Shown: positions 24,443 through 32,469 of the stretch, in pieces
Layout of the letters: each line of letters opens with the position of its first letter
How positions within the stretch are numbered: position 1 is the first letter of the stretch
DNA from: Comamonadaceae bacterium 2PF
GTDB lineage: Bacteria; Pseudomonadota; Gammaproteobacteria; Burkholderiales; Burkholderiaceae_C
Assembly: GCA_005502875.1 (NCBI GenBank)
Contig: SCMV01000042.1
Coordinates: 1-34,900, forward strand
Direction of reading: 5' to 3'
Length of the DNA: 34,900 nt
Notes under the pieces: model-generated
Told to the model about the DNA's origin: nothing
Seen by the model: only the letters and a program-made list of their open reading frames with translations
Databases searched by the model: none
Position numbers and translations under genes: made by a program

Positions 24443-27319
24443 TCAGGACAGCGCGACCACCGACGCTTGCTGACTTGCTGCGTCTGACATGGTCTTGGCG
24501 CAGCCCTTGACCTCGCCAGCCTTCTTCAAAGACAAGCTGCCCGAAGCACTCCCCCCACCCGTCAACTCCTTGGCCGCTGCCTTGAACTGCGCCGCACCAC
24601 CCGTGCCGATCTCGATGTTCCCGCCTTCGATCTTCACGTAGCCCCCGCCACCGTTGAGCACGATGCGCTCGGGCGCAGTGATCACGATGTCGGCCGCCGT
24701 GCTTTGCAGGTCAACCGCCTTTTGCGCCGTCAGGGTGAAGGCACCGCTTTGCGCCTCGGTGCGCACGTTGCCGCTGGCGGCGTGCAGCTTGATGCCCACG
24801 TCTTGCACGGCGCGTTGTGCGTCCTTGGCTTCGCCGCGCGTGAACAGGCTGATGCCGTTTTTCGCGGCCCAGGCCTGGTGGCGCTGGGCCAGCAGGTTGG
24901 TATCCTGGCCCGTGGTCAGGCTCACGTTGGCACCGGTGGCCACCAGGGTGTTGGCGGGCGTGGTGCTTGCGATGTCGCCGCTGGCGCTGAGCACGAGGTC
25001 GGGGCGCTCGGAGATGTCGATGCGGCCTTGGCCGCCGCCGATGGGCACGCTGCCTGAAGCACCTGCTTCCCCATCACCACTGCCTGCTTCGTTCCCTTGC
25101 CCGCCTTCTGTTGCCTGCAAGCTGGTCAGCGTGGCGCCCAGCGCCTGGCGCGCGGGCAGTTGCTCAGGCGCGGCTTCGCCCGGCAGCTGGGCCTTGTGCG
25201 TTTGCGCGTTGGCGTGCAGGGTCTGCAGCAGCTCGGCGTGGGCCTGCAGCTGCTGCTCGGCCTCGCGGGTGTCGAGCGGTTGCGCTCGGCTGGTGGTGCC
25301 GCCCTGGCGCGCGTGGGTGCTCAGGTGCATGCCGCGTGCGGCGCGCAGGGCGCCTTGCGCCTGCGTGTGCAGCTCCAGCCCGTGGCCGCGCGGCTGCAGG
25401 CGCTGGTTGCCGTGTTGCTGCAGCAAGTGGCCGATTTGCAGCCAGGTTTGTGCCTGGGTGGTGTGAAGCAGCACGCGGCCCTGGCCAGCGGTGTCGTCCA
25501 TGACGAGCTGGTTGTGTGCGCCGCCGCCGGCTTGCGAGCTCTCGAGCGACTGGCTGCGAACGCCGCTGAGCGTGCTGGCGTGCGCATGGCCTTCGAGCTG
25601 GCCGGCCTTCTGGTCGCCCGGGAACCAGGCCGGGGCGTTGCCCGAGGCGGTGGCCGCGCCGCTGCCCACCTGGTTGCCCTGACCGTTGGCCTGGCCCTGC
25701 CCGTTGTAGGCCGCGCCGATGACCACGGGGCGGTCGATGTCACCGTCGAGGAAGGTGACGACGACCTCTTGTCCCAGGCGTGGGATGAAGGCGCCGCCCC
25801 AGTTCTGGCCGGCCCAGTCTTGGGCCACGCGCACCCAGGTGCCGGATGCTTGTGAAGCGGGGGCGTTGCAGTCGCCAGCTGGTGGGCTCAGGCGGTGGCT
25901 GGCTTGCGCGCCGCGCTGCCAGTGGAACTGCACCTTGATGCGTCCGTCGCGGTCGGTGTGAACGGGCTCGCCGGTGCCAACGACGATGGCCGTTTGGGCG
26001 CCATGCACCAGGGGTTTGTTCAGGGCGATGCGGCCGTGGGCGTCGGTGGGCAGGCGGCGCACCGGCACGCTCAGGCGCTGGGCGCTGAGGCGGGCTTCGT
26101 ACAGGGGCTCGTCGCTGTCGTTGGCGCCCTCAGCTTCGAACTTGAAGTTGTTGCGCGCGGTGTGGGTCACGCTGAGCACGGCGAAGGTGGCGGCTTCGCT
26201 GCCTTCGCTCAGCGGGTGCTCTGGGTGGTCGAGCAGGGTGAAGGTGGTGCCGGGCGCCAGGGTGCGCACGGTGCCGCCGCCGGTGAACAGCTTGCGGGCG
26301 GCCTCGAGGGCCTCGCGTTGCAGGCTGGCGCGGCGTGCGGCCTGCGCGGGCGATTCGTAGGCGTAGTGGCCGGGCTGGTCGGTGTGGGCGAGGGCAAAGG
26401 GCTGGCCGTGGGCTTCGCCCACCTGTTCGGTGGCGCGGTGGCTGCTGACGGTGCGGTGGTCCCAGCTGCCGGTGTGCAGCGTGCTGGCGCCCACGCGGCG
26501 CACGCCGTCCCATTGCTGCAGGGCGTCTTCCTTGAGGGTGGCGCCGGCCTGGGTGTAGCGGATGCGGGCCTGGGCGTTGGGCTGGAAGGCGGCGTTGTGG
26601 TCGGCCAGCACGAGGGTGTGGCGGCCCAGGTGTTCGTCAGACGGGGCGCCTTCGTGCTCGAACCAGGCGAACAGGCCTTCTTCGGCCCACAAGCGGGTCA
26701 GGAAGGCGAGGTCGGTTTCGTTGAACTGCGTGCACAGCGAGCGACGCGGGAAGGCTTCGCGGTCGGCCACGTCGATGCGCCAGGCAGGCTGCAAGGCGCC
26801 CTGGGCCTGGTAATCGGCCAGCACGGCTTCGGTGATGTCGAGCACGCTCATGTCCTGGAAAGCCCAGGCGTCGGTGCGGTGGCCCAGGAAGCTCAGCCAG
26901 GGCTCGATGTGCAGGCGGTAGCGGGTCAGGCCCCCGTCGGAGCCGATGCGGGCGAAGCGGGTGACGTGGCCGTGGAAGGGGCGCCAGTCGCCGGCTGTCA
27001 TGGCGCTGGCCAGGCCGCCCGAGGTGAGCAGCTCCAGCAGCACGGGCTGGCCCAGCAGGTCGGCGGCGTTGAGGTCGGAGCGGGTGCTCAGGGCCAGCAG
27101 GTCGATGTGGTGGGCCGCAGGCGAGGCCGGTGGGGCGGCGGGCACCACGCCTTCTGCGATGGTGACGCACTCGGCCAGCAAGGCGTCTGCGCCCAGCGGG
27201 GTGTGCAGGCGCAGCAAGCGGGTGTGCTGGTTCAGGCCGCCGGGCAACAGGCCGGCGAGCCCGGAAAGGCTGGAGGCGGCATCGCCCAGCGCATGCTGGA
27301 TGCCGGCTAGATCGGTCAT
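24443..27319 (-). CDS. vgrG: Type VI secretion tip protein VgrG/TssI with DUF2345
   Basis: 958 residues. The gp27-like part spans about 30-400 and contains FNETDLAFLTRLWAEEGL (199-216). The gp5-like OB and connecting region follows, with DRDGRIKVQFHWQRG (456-470) and WVRVAQDWAGQNWGGAFIPR (495-514), then FLDGDIDRPVVIGAAYNG. A Gln/His-rich linker and helical insert (about 540-740) precede the DUF2345 beta-helix region (about 765-915), with repeats ending VLNGGGGYVKIEGGNIEIG. VgrG trimers form the spike of the T6SS and carry effectors. No sheath, baseplate or membrane-complex genes lie here, so it depends on a core locus elsewhere. ATG at 27319. First gene of the island; the 212-bp gap to the divergent gene at 27532 should contain its promoter. 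Confidence 0.95.
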   Translation of the reverse strand: MTDLAGIQHALGDAASSLSGLAGLLPGGLNQHTRLLRLHTPLGADALLAECVTIAEGVVPAAPPASPAAHHIDLLALSTRSDLNAADLLGQPVLLELLTSGGLASAMTAGDWRPFHGHVTRFARIGSDGGLTRYRLHIEPWLSFLGHRTDAWAFQDMSVLDITEAVLADYQAQGALQPAWRIDVADREAFPRRSLCTQFNETDLAFLTRLWAEEGLFAWFEHEGAPSDEHLGRHTLVLADHNAAFQPNAQARIRYTQAGATLKEDALQQWDGVRRVGASTLHTGSWDHRTVSSHRATEQVGEAHGQPFALAHTDQPGHYAYESPAQAARRASLQREALEAARKLFTGGGTVRTLAPGTTFTLLDHPEHPLSEGSEAATFAVLSVTHTARNNFKFEAEGANDSDEPLYEARLSAQRLSVPVRRLPTDAHGRIALNKPLVHGAQTAIVVGTGEPVHTDRDGRIKVQFHWQRGAQASHRLSPPAGDCNAPASQASGTWVRVAQDWAGQNWGGAFIPRLGQEVVVTFLDGDIDRPVVIGAAYNGQGQANGQGNQVGSGAATASGNAPAWFPGDQKAGQLEGHAHASTLSGVRSQSLESSQAGGGAHNQLVMDDTAGQGRVLLHTTQAQTWLQIGHLLQQHGNQRLQPRGHGLELHTQAQGALRAARGMHLSTHARQGGTTSRAQPLDTREAEQQLQAHAELLQTLHANAQTHKAQLPGEAAPEQLPARQALGATLTSLQATEGGQGNEAGSGDGEAGASGSVPIGGGQGRIDISERPDLVLSASGDIASTTPANTLVATGANVSLTTGQDTNLLAQRHQAWAAKNGISLFTRGEAKDAQRAVQDVGIKLHAASGNVRTEAQSGAFTLTAQKAVDLQSTAADIVITAPERIVLNGGGGYVKIEGGNIEIGTGGAAQFKAAAKELTGGGSASGSLSLKKAGEVKGCAKTMSDAASQQASVVALS

Positions 27320-27531
27320 GGGCCGTCCCTGGGATTGTGTGTGGGCCAGGGGTCAGGCGCCCCGGGCATCGCGTGCCGGGAAGGTATCCCAAAAGGGGCG
27401 ATGTGGCCGCCCGGCTCCCCCGCTTGGGGGCCGTTTCCCGGGGCCGAAAGTGCAAGCATTTGTGAAGATGGCGGTGAACTTTGCCGCTGCTTCAGCGGAC
27501 GGGGCGGGCACGTGGGTTGCATGATCGGGAC
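27320..27531. promoter_or_regulatory. Divergent intergenic region between vgrG and amidotransferase
   Basis: 212 bp without an open frame that I would call. It holds the upstream regions of two divergent genes. Two small dyads are visible: CCCC/GGGG around 27414-27430 and CCGCTG-CTT-CAGCGG at 27484-27498. No clear -35/-10 pair can be named with confidence, and no terminator-like T tract is present. Confidence 0.4.
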
Positions 27532-28311
27532 ATGGCCGATCGAATTGCTTCTCCCCTTGTCCTGGTGCCCTCGTGTCAGCGTGTGCTGGGGCGCCATCCT
27601 TTTCACGTCGTCGGGCGCAAGTACGTCGACGCCATCCGCATGGCCGGGGGCGTGCCGCTGATGGTGCCGGGGGGCCGTCCGCAGGAGTTGCTGGCGGCGC
27701 TGGAGGTCATCGACGGGGTGCTGCTCACGGGCTCGCCTTCAAACGTGCACCCCGACCATTTCGGTGAGGCCGTGCACAACGAAGAGCTGCCGCTGGACCC
27801 GGTGCGCGACGCCTGGACGCTGCCCCTGATCCGCGAGGTGCTCGAGCGCGGCATCCCCTTGCTGGCGATTTGCCGGGGGTTGCAGGAGGTGAACGTGGCC
27901 TTGGGGGGCTCGCTGCACCAGGCGGTGCAGGATCAGCCGGGGCACATGGACCACCGCGCCGACGAAAGCCTGCCGGTTGAAGAGGAGTACGGCCTCTCGC
28001 ACGCCATCCACATCCAGCCCGGTGGCCTGCTGGACCGGGTGCTGGAGGGGTTACCCGGCGGGGTGCGTGATGGCATGTCGGTGCGGGTCAACAGCTTGCA
28101 CGGACAGGGCGTCAAGCGACTGGCCGAGGGCTTGCGGACCGAGGCGCTGGCGCCCGATGGGGTGGTCGAGGCCTTCAGCCGGCCGGGAGCGGGGTTCAAC
28201 CTCTGCCTGCAGTGGCACCCGGAGTGGCTGGCGCACGAGAACCCGGTGTCCCTGCGCATCTTCGAAGCCTTTGGTCAGGCCTGTCGTCAGCGCCGGAACG
28301 AGCGCCGTTGA
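27532..28311 (+). CDS. Class I glutamine amidotransferase, PuuD-type (peptidase C26)
   Basis: 259 residues, the usual length for gamma-glutamyl-gamma-aminobutyrate hydrolases. The nucleophile elbow AICRGLQEVNVALGG gives C114, and the C-terminal LQWHPEW gives H229 and E231, completing the triad; C114 is at the same position as in E. coli PuuD. The opening PLVLVPSCQRV and LLTGSPSNVHP also fit. It should hydrolyse a gamma-glutamyl amide, in PuuD the last step of putrescine breakdown, but no other puu gene is present so the substrate is open. ATG at 27532 is preceded by CGGGA. Divergent from vgrG and probably unrelated to the T6SS island. Confidence 0.9.
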   Translation: MADRIASPLVLVPSCQRVLGRHPFHVVGRKYVDAIRMAGGVPLMVPGGRPQELLAALEVIDGVLLTGSPSNVHPDHFGEAVHNEELPLDPVRDAWTLPLIREVLERGIPLLAICRGLQEVNVALGGSLHQAVQDQPGHMDHRADESLPVEEEYGLSHAIHIQPGGLLDRVLEGLPGGVRDGMSVRVNSLHGQGVKRLAEGLRTEALAPDGVVEAFSRPGAGFNLCLQWHPEWLAHENPVSLRIFEAFGQACRQRRNERR

Positions 28312-28336
28312 AGTCACCTCGTTTGTTGGGGAAAGC

Positions 28337-28360
28337 CTCGCCCTGAAGTGGGGAGCTTTT
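28337..28360 (+). terminator. Possible weak intrinsic terminator
   Basis: CTC-G-CCC (28337-28343) can pair with GGGGAG (28350-28355) over six base pairs with one bulged G and a 6-base loop, followed by CTTTT (28356-28360). It lies 25 bp after the amidotransferase stop and before the next gene. The stem is short, so termination may be partial. Confidence 0.3.
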
Positions 28361-28423
28361 GCGTCGGCCTTGTGGGAAGATGATCGCGAAATCGTCCCCG
28401 CAGCCAGGCTGTTGACGCACCCG

Positions 28424-29644
28424 ATGCAGATCACGCAGCACAAGACCGAGCTTGAACAGCAGTTGTCCGCCAGGCGGCGCCTGCAACCCATCCCGCCAGC
28501 CTGGCGCGATGCGTTCGAGCGCCAGCGGCTCGCAGAGTTCTCTCGGCTGGTGAGCCTGTGGTCGCCTTTGCTGGTGCTGGCTTACGTGTCCTGCGGCGGG
28601 TTCACCTGGTTGTCCTACGGCGATCACCTGCGTGGGCCGGACCTGTGGGCCTTCCTGGCGGCCGAGGTGGTGTCGGTGGCGCTGGGGGGCTGGGGCCTGG
28701 CGATGGCGCGCCGGCCCGGGTGGCAGCAACGCGCCCAGCGCCTGATCCCCCTCTTGTTTGGCCTGACGTTGTTTGCCAAAGTGCTGGCCGGCTTGGCGAT
28801 GCTGGACCCCTGGCTGGCGGTCAACCAGGTCTACATCACGCTGCTGGTGCTGGTGATCGGCATGTTGGCGCTGCAGCTGAGCTTGCGCGCGGCGCTGTTT
28901 GGCTGCCTGCTGGGTTTGTCGGCGTTCCTGGCCGCGCCGTGGATGACGTCCCTCGACTACGCGGTGCTGTTCCTCGGGCATTTTTTGTTGACCTCGGCGG
29001 TGTGCCTGTTCGTCTCGCTGCTGCACGAGGACCGCAGCCGCGTGGCCTTCTTGCAGGGCTGCCTGCTGGACCTGGAGCGCCGCGAGGTGCAGCGCCTGAA
29101 CATCGAGCTCGATGAGCTGGCGCGACGCGACGGGCTGACCCGCCTGCCCAACCGGCGTCACTTTGACGAGGTGCTGGCGCGCGAATGGGAACGGGCCTGC
29201 CGCACGGGCCATCCCTTGTGCCTGCTGCTGGTCGATGTCGATCACTTCAAGGCCTACAACGACCACCTGGGCCACCCGGCGGGCGATGCCTGCCTGGCGC
29301 AGGTGGCTGGGGCCATGCAGTCGGCCATCCATCGGCCCGCGGACCTCATCGCGCGGTATGGCGGTGAAGAGTTCGCCGTGTTGCTGCCCGAAACCCAGCC
29401 CGAAGGCGCCAGCGAACTGGCCCGGCGTTTGATCGAGCGGGTCGATGCCTTGTGTCTGCCCCATGGCGCTTCGCCCATCGCCCCGCACGTGACGATCAGC
29501 ATCGGGGTGGCGTGCACGGCAGGACGTGTGTGGGGCTCTCGCCAGGCCTTGCTGGCGGCCGCAGACGCGGCCCTGTACGACGCCAAGCATGCAGGTCGGC
29601 ATCAGCACCGCCTGAACGATGGGCGGCAGTCCAGCGCGGCCTGA
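28424..29644 (+). CDS. Six-TM diguanylate cyclase (GGDEF)
   Basis: 406 residues. A cytoplasmic head of about 40 residues is followed by about six TM helices (43-64, 76-94, 107-126, 134-153, 156-172 and 177-199), a short coiled linker (about 203-230) and a GGDEF domain (about 232-395). The active-site motif is GGEEF (313-317). The inhibitory I-site RxxD is intact (R304 to D307), so product inhibition is expected. The metal-binding DVDHFKAYND (271-280) is complete. It should make c-di-GMP in response to a signal in or near the membrane. The ATG at 28424 gives a clean head; the frame stays open upstream but overlaps the amidotransferase. Confidence 0.9.
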   Translation: MQITQHKTELEQQLSARRRLQPIPPAWRDAFERQRLAEFSRLVSLWSPLLVLAYVSCGGFTWLSYGDHLRGPDLWAFLAAEVVSVALGGWGLAMARRPGWQQRAQRLIPLLFGLTLFAKVLAGLAMLDPWLAVNQVYITLLVLVIGMLALQLSLRAALFGCLLGLSAFLAAPWMTSLDYAVLFLGHFLLTSAVCLFVSLLHEDRSRVAFLQGCLLDLERREVQRLNIELDELARRDGLTRLPNRRHFDEVLAREWERACRTGHPLCLLLVDVDHFKAYNDHLGHPAGDACLAQVAGAMQSAIHRPADLIARYGGEEFAVLLPETQPEGASELARRLIERVDALCLPHGASPIAPHVTISIGVACTAGRVWGSRQALLAAADAALYDAKHAGRHQHRLNDGRQSSAA

Positions 29645-29658
29645 GGCCGTGACGGTTG

Positions 29659-30276
29659 TCAGCGCGCCAGCCAGTCCACGATGGGCGCCCACTGCGCCAG
29701 GTCTTTCTCGACCTTGGTGGCGGGCACGTCCCACAGGCTCAGGCCGTGGGCGGCCAGGTGGGCGTAGTTTTGCGTGTCGCGCAGCAGGGTGAGCAGGGGC
29801 ACGTCCAGCGTCTGCAGGAATTCCTTGAGGTGCTCGGTGGCCTTGGTGTGGTCCTTGATGCGGTTGCCCACCACCGCCACCTGCTTGCCTTCGGCGCGGC
29901 CTTTTTTGGCCAGCGCGGCCACGAACTCCTGCGTGGCGTAGATGTCGAACACGCTGGCTTGCAAGGGCACGATGACCTTGTCCGCCAGTTTCATGACCGC
30001 GTCCAGGCCCTTGCCGTGCAGGCCGGCGGGCGTGTCCAGCACGACATGGGTGACGCCTTTGGGTGGGCGCGCGATGTGGTCTTCGCTGATGTCCCAGGTC
30101 TGGATGCTCGGCATGTTGTCCGGGCGCAGGCGCAGCCACAGGCGCGATGACTGCTGGCGGTCGACGTCGCCCAGCATCACGGTGTGGCCCTGGCGGGCAA
30201 AACAACCGGCGATGTTGCTCGACAGGGTGGACTTGCCGACGCCACCTTTGGGGTTGGCGACCACGATCACGGGCAT
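29659..30276 (-). CDS. Orphan ParA/MinD-family ATPase
   Basis: 205 residues, the short ParA class. The deviant Walker A PKGGVGKST spans 9-17 with signature K10 and K15. The second motif is LGDVDRQQS, and HVVLDTPAGLHG is the Walker B/switch region. These ATPases dimerise on ATP and position cargo on the nucleoid or membrane. There is no parB, parS-like repeat, minC/E or chemotaxis gene next to it, so it is not recognisably a chromosome-partition pair. AGGAG seven bases before the ATG supports the start. Its stop is 14 bp from the convergent diguanylate cyclase stop; upstream is the PA2778-type gene on the same strand. Confidence 0.9.
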   Translation of the reverse strand: MPVIVVANPKGGVGKSTLSSNIAGCFARQGHTVMLGDVDRQQSSRLWLRLRPDNMPSIQTWDISEDHIARPPKGVTHVVLDTPAGLHGKGLDAVMKLADKVIVPLQASVFDIYATQEFVAALAKKGRAEGKQVAVVGNRIKDHTKATEHLKEFLQTLDVPLLTLLRDTQNYAHLAAHGLSLWDVPATKVEKDLAQWAPIVDWLAR

Positions 30277-30346
30277 GGTGTGGCTCCTGGGGTTGAAGGA
30301 GGGACGTGGCCCGATTGTGGCGCAAGCGGTGCGCCTGTGAAGCGGG

Positions 30347-31399
30347 TCAACGTGCGGGTGGGGAGCGGCTCAGCGCGGCTTCGACCTCGGCCTGGGTGCT
30401 GCGGACCGCTGCGAGCAGTTCGGGCTCGGCTGCGGCGGCGCGCAGCAGGGCGCGGCGTGCGGCCTGGCGGGCGTCGAGGGCACGGCCTTGTTGCAGGCGG
30501 ATGCTGGCGAGGTTGTTCCAGGCGGCGGCGCTGTCGGTGGACTCGGCCACGGCGGTGAAGGCCTTTGCGGCGGCTTCGGTTTGCCCGGCGCGCGCCAGGG
30601 CGTTGCCCCAGCCCATGCCCAGCACCGTGTCAGCGGGCCAGGCGCGTGCTGCGGCCTCCCACGCGATGATGGCGCGCGATGCGGGGGCGATGCGCTCGAA
30701 GCCCAGGCAGGCCTCGCGCAGGGCGGCGGCGGTGGCGGTGGGGGGCACGTCGCCCGGTGGTCGAACCACGAAGGCCCAGCGCTGGGCCCGCGCCCAGGTG
30801 CGCTCGAAGGTCAGCAGGTCAAGCCGCTGCTCCCGCGTGGTGCCTGAGCGCAGGATGGCTTCGCCCCGGTCGAGGTCGCACCCGATGAGCACGGCGAAAT
30901 GCCACAGCGGTGCCCAGTCGAGCCCCAGGTTTTGCATCACGCCGACGGGGTGGCCGGCGGCCAGTTCGCGCAGCAGGGCCTCGAGTCGCTCGGGCAGGCG
31001 GATGGCCAGGGCGTCGTGGCGACGGGGCGCGGCGAGCATTTCGACCTGCAGGCTGCCGCCGCGCTCGGGCACGAACAGCTGTGGCGTGAGCTCGGCCGGG
31101 CTCACCTGGCGGCCGATGGCGTTCAGCAGCGTGGCCAGCGTGGCCGGGCCGCATTGCAGCTCGGTTTGCGCAAAGAACGGCGTGTCGGCCAGGTGGATGT
31201 TGCGCGGCAGGTCTGCGGGCGGGGAAGCCAGCAGCGCGCGGGCCTGTGCCGAGCCAGCGTCTTCCAGCGTGGCACAGCCGGTGAGTGCACCCGATGCGGC
31301 TGCGGCGCCGGTCAGGCCGCGCCAGGCCCAGGCCCTGGTGAGCACGGCGCCCAGCGCGAGCAGCCCCAGGCGTCGGCGATCTGGCCTGGGGCCACTCAT
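30347..31399 (-). CDS. PA2778-family C39-like cysteine peptidase with TPR tail
   Basis: 350 residues. The N-terminus has an Arg-rich head and an Ala/Leu-rich export signal with lipobox LTGC (C42), so a periplasmic lipoprotein is likely. The C39-like domain (about 65-212) has Q78 and C83 in FFAQTELQCGPATL and catalytic H167 in LWHFAVLIG. The C-terminal part (about 225-340) has TPR-like helix pairs (WEAAARAWPADTVLGMGWGN, AAWNNLASIRLQQGRAL). It is paired with a PA2779-type protein, as in Pseudomonas. Substrate unknown; a role in processing or handling exported proteins is inferred from the domain. ATG at 31399, 49 bp after the PA2779-type stop. Confidence 0.87.
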   Translation of the reverse strand: MSGPRPDRRRLGLLALGAVLTRAWAWRGLTGAAAASGALTGCATLEDAGSAQARALLASPPADLPRNIHLADTPFFAQTELQCGPATLATLLNAIGRQVSPAELTPQLFVPERGGSLQVEMLAAPRRHDALAIRLPERLEALLRELAAGHPVGVMQNLGLDWAPLWHFAVLIGCDLDRGEAILRSGTTREQRLDLLTFERTWARAQRWAFVVRPPGDVPPTATAAALREACLGFERIAPASRAIIAWEAAARAWPADTVLGMGWGNALARAGQTEAAAKAFTAVAESTDSAAAWNNLASIRLQQGRALDARQAARRALLRAAAAEPELLAAVRSTQAEVEAALSRSPPAR

Positions 31400-31448
31400 G
31401 GCGTCACGGCTGGCGGTTGCCGAGGTCGGGCGGGGCTGTTGCCTGGGC

Positions 31449-31862
31449 TCAGCGGATCGAGCGCGTGAAGGGGAAGACCTTGGTGAAGCCGAGGATGTCG
31501 GTCACCAGCAGCACCAGGAAGATGAAGACGATGACGCCGAGGACGTCGGAGGCGCCGGCCGGGGCGTGGTCGAGCTGGTCGGCCAGGGCCACGACTTCGG
31601 CGTCGGACAGCGTGGCGATGCGGGCCCGGGCGGCGTCCATGTCCACGCCCTTGGCGGCCAGCGATTGGGCCACGTCGGCGCGGTTGAGGGTGGCCAGCAC
31701 GTTGGCGCGGCGCAGCTCGGCCGAGGCGTGGGCCTCGGTCTGCGCAACCTGGGCAGCCACGGCGTCGGTGGCGATCATGCCGGCGTGGGCGGCTTGCAGG
31801 CCGGCGGTGTGGCTCAGCGCCAGGGCGACGGTGAAGGCGAGGGCTTTGCGGGTGCGAGACAT
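31449..31862 (-). CDS. PA2779-family small exported membrane protein
   Basis: 137 residues. Signal peptide 1-27 (ending AAHAG), a helical periplasmic part with the family pattern RANVLATLNRADVAQSLAAKGVD and MDAARARIATLSDAEVVALADQLD, and a C-terminal TM (about 107-123, VLGVIVFIFLVLLVTDI) followed by LGFTKVFPF. It belongs to the small PA2779 family that almost always precedes PA2778, as here, implying a joint envelope function that is still unknown. The gene opens the two-gene operon; the 168-bp gap to the divergent gene at 32031 should hold its promoter. Confidence 0.87.
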   Translation of the reverse strand: MSRTRKALAFTVALALSHTAGLQAAHAGMIATDAVAAQVAQTEAHASAELRRANVLATLNRADVAQSLAAKGVDMDAARARIATLSDAEVVALADQLDHAPAGASDVLGVIVFIFLVLLVTDILGFTKVFPFTRSIR

Positions 31863-32030
31863 GGGCTTCCTTTGCTAGCGAAGTGGCGAGGCCGCAGGCG
31901 CCGAGATCGGGCGCGGGCCGAGCCGGGTCCGCGCGCAGGATAACGCCTGTGGCTGCTGCCTGCGCAGGGCCGTGCCGCGCGGCGGTAACCAGCCGTGTCG
32001 GGGGGGCATGTCCTGCGCGACAATGCCGCC

Positions 32031-32435
32031 ATGTCCCTGGAGATGCCTGTCCCCGTGTCGGCGCCCGAAGCGGTGCTCGACGTTGTCTGCCTGTGCGCCG
32101 CCTGGTGCGGCACCTGTCGTGAATACGAGGCCACCTTTGAAGCCTTGCAGCAAGCGATGCCGGGGCACCGCTACCGCTGGATCGACATCGAGGACGAGGC
32201 CGATGCCATCGGCGACATCGACGTGGAGACCTTCCCGACGCTGATGCTGGCGCACGCCGGCCGGTTGCTGTTCGCGGGGCCGGTGTTGCCGCGCCTGGGT
32301 GACGCGCAGCGGCTGCTGCAAGTGCAGGGGGAGGTGGCCTCAGCGGGGGGCGCGCTGGCGCCTGCGACGTCGGGCCTGCCAGCCGATCAGTTCGAGGCGT
32401 TTGCGGCGCTGGCTCGGCAGGTGGCTGAGCCGTGA
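32031..32435 (+). CDS. Thioredoxin-like protein with WCGTC active site
   Basis: 134 residues with a thioredoxin fold: VVCLCAAWCGTCREYE gives the active-site pair C26/C29, and the cis-proline motif is FPT in DVETFPTLML. Extra Cys C20 and C22 lie just before the active site. There is no signal peptide, so it should be cytoplasmic. The C-terminus is extended by about 35 residues with a Gly/Ala linker. A general disulfide reductase or a partner-specific thioredoxin is possible. ATG at 32031 chosen; the frame starts 36 bases earlier, but that part has no thioredoxin sequence. Divergent from the PA2779-type gene. Confidence 0.85.
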   Translation: MSLEMPVPVSAPEAVLDVVCLCAAWCGTCREYEATFEALQQAMPGHRYRWIDIEDEADAIGDIDVETFPTLMLAHAGRLLFAGPVLPRLGDAQRLLQVQGEVASAGGALAPATSGLPADQFEAFAALARQVAEP

Positions 32436-32469
32436 GCTTGGCGGGCTGCGCCGGGTGGATCAGCCCTGA

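Noticed and set aside
24443-27319. Prophage tail spike
   Set aside because: Gene order vgrG, DUF4123, MIX effector and the DUF2345 domain are typical for T6SS; no phage structural, integrase or lysis genes.
29659-30276. Plasmid partition locus
   Set aside because: No parB, no iterons and no replication gene; neighbours look chromosomal.
28196-30325. 709-codon minus-strand open frame
   Set aside because: Runs antisense through the amidotransferase and diguanylate cyclase and out of frame over the ParA gene; Gln/His/Arg-rich, no recognisable domain.
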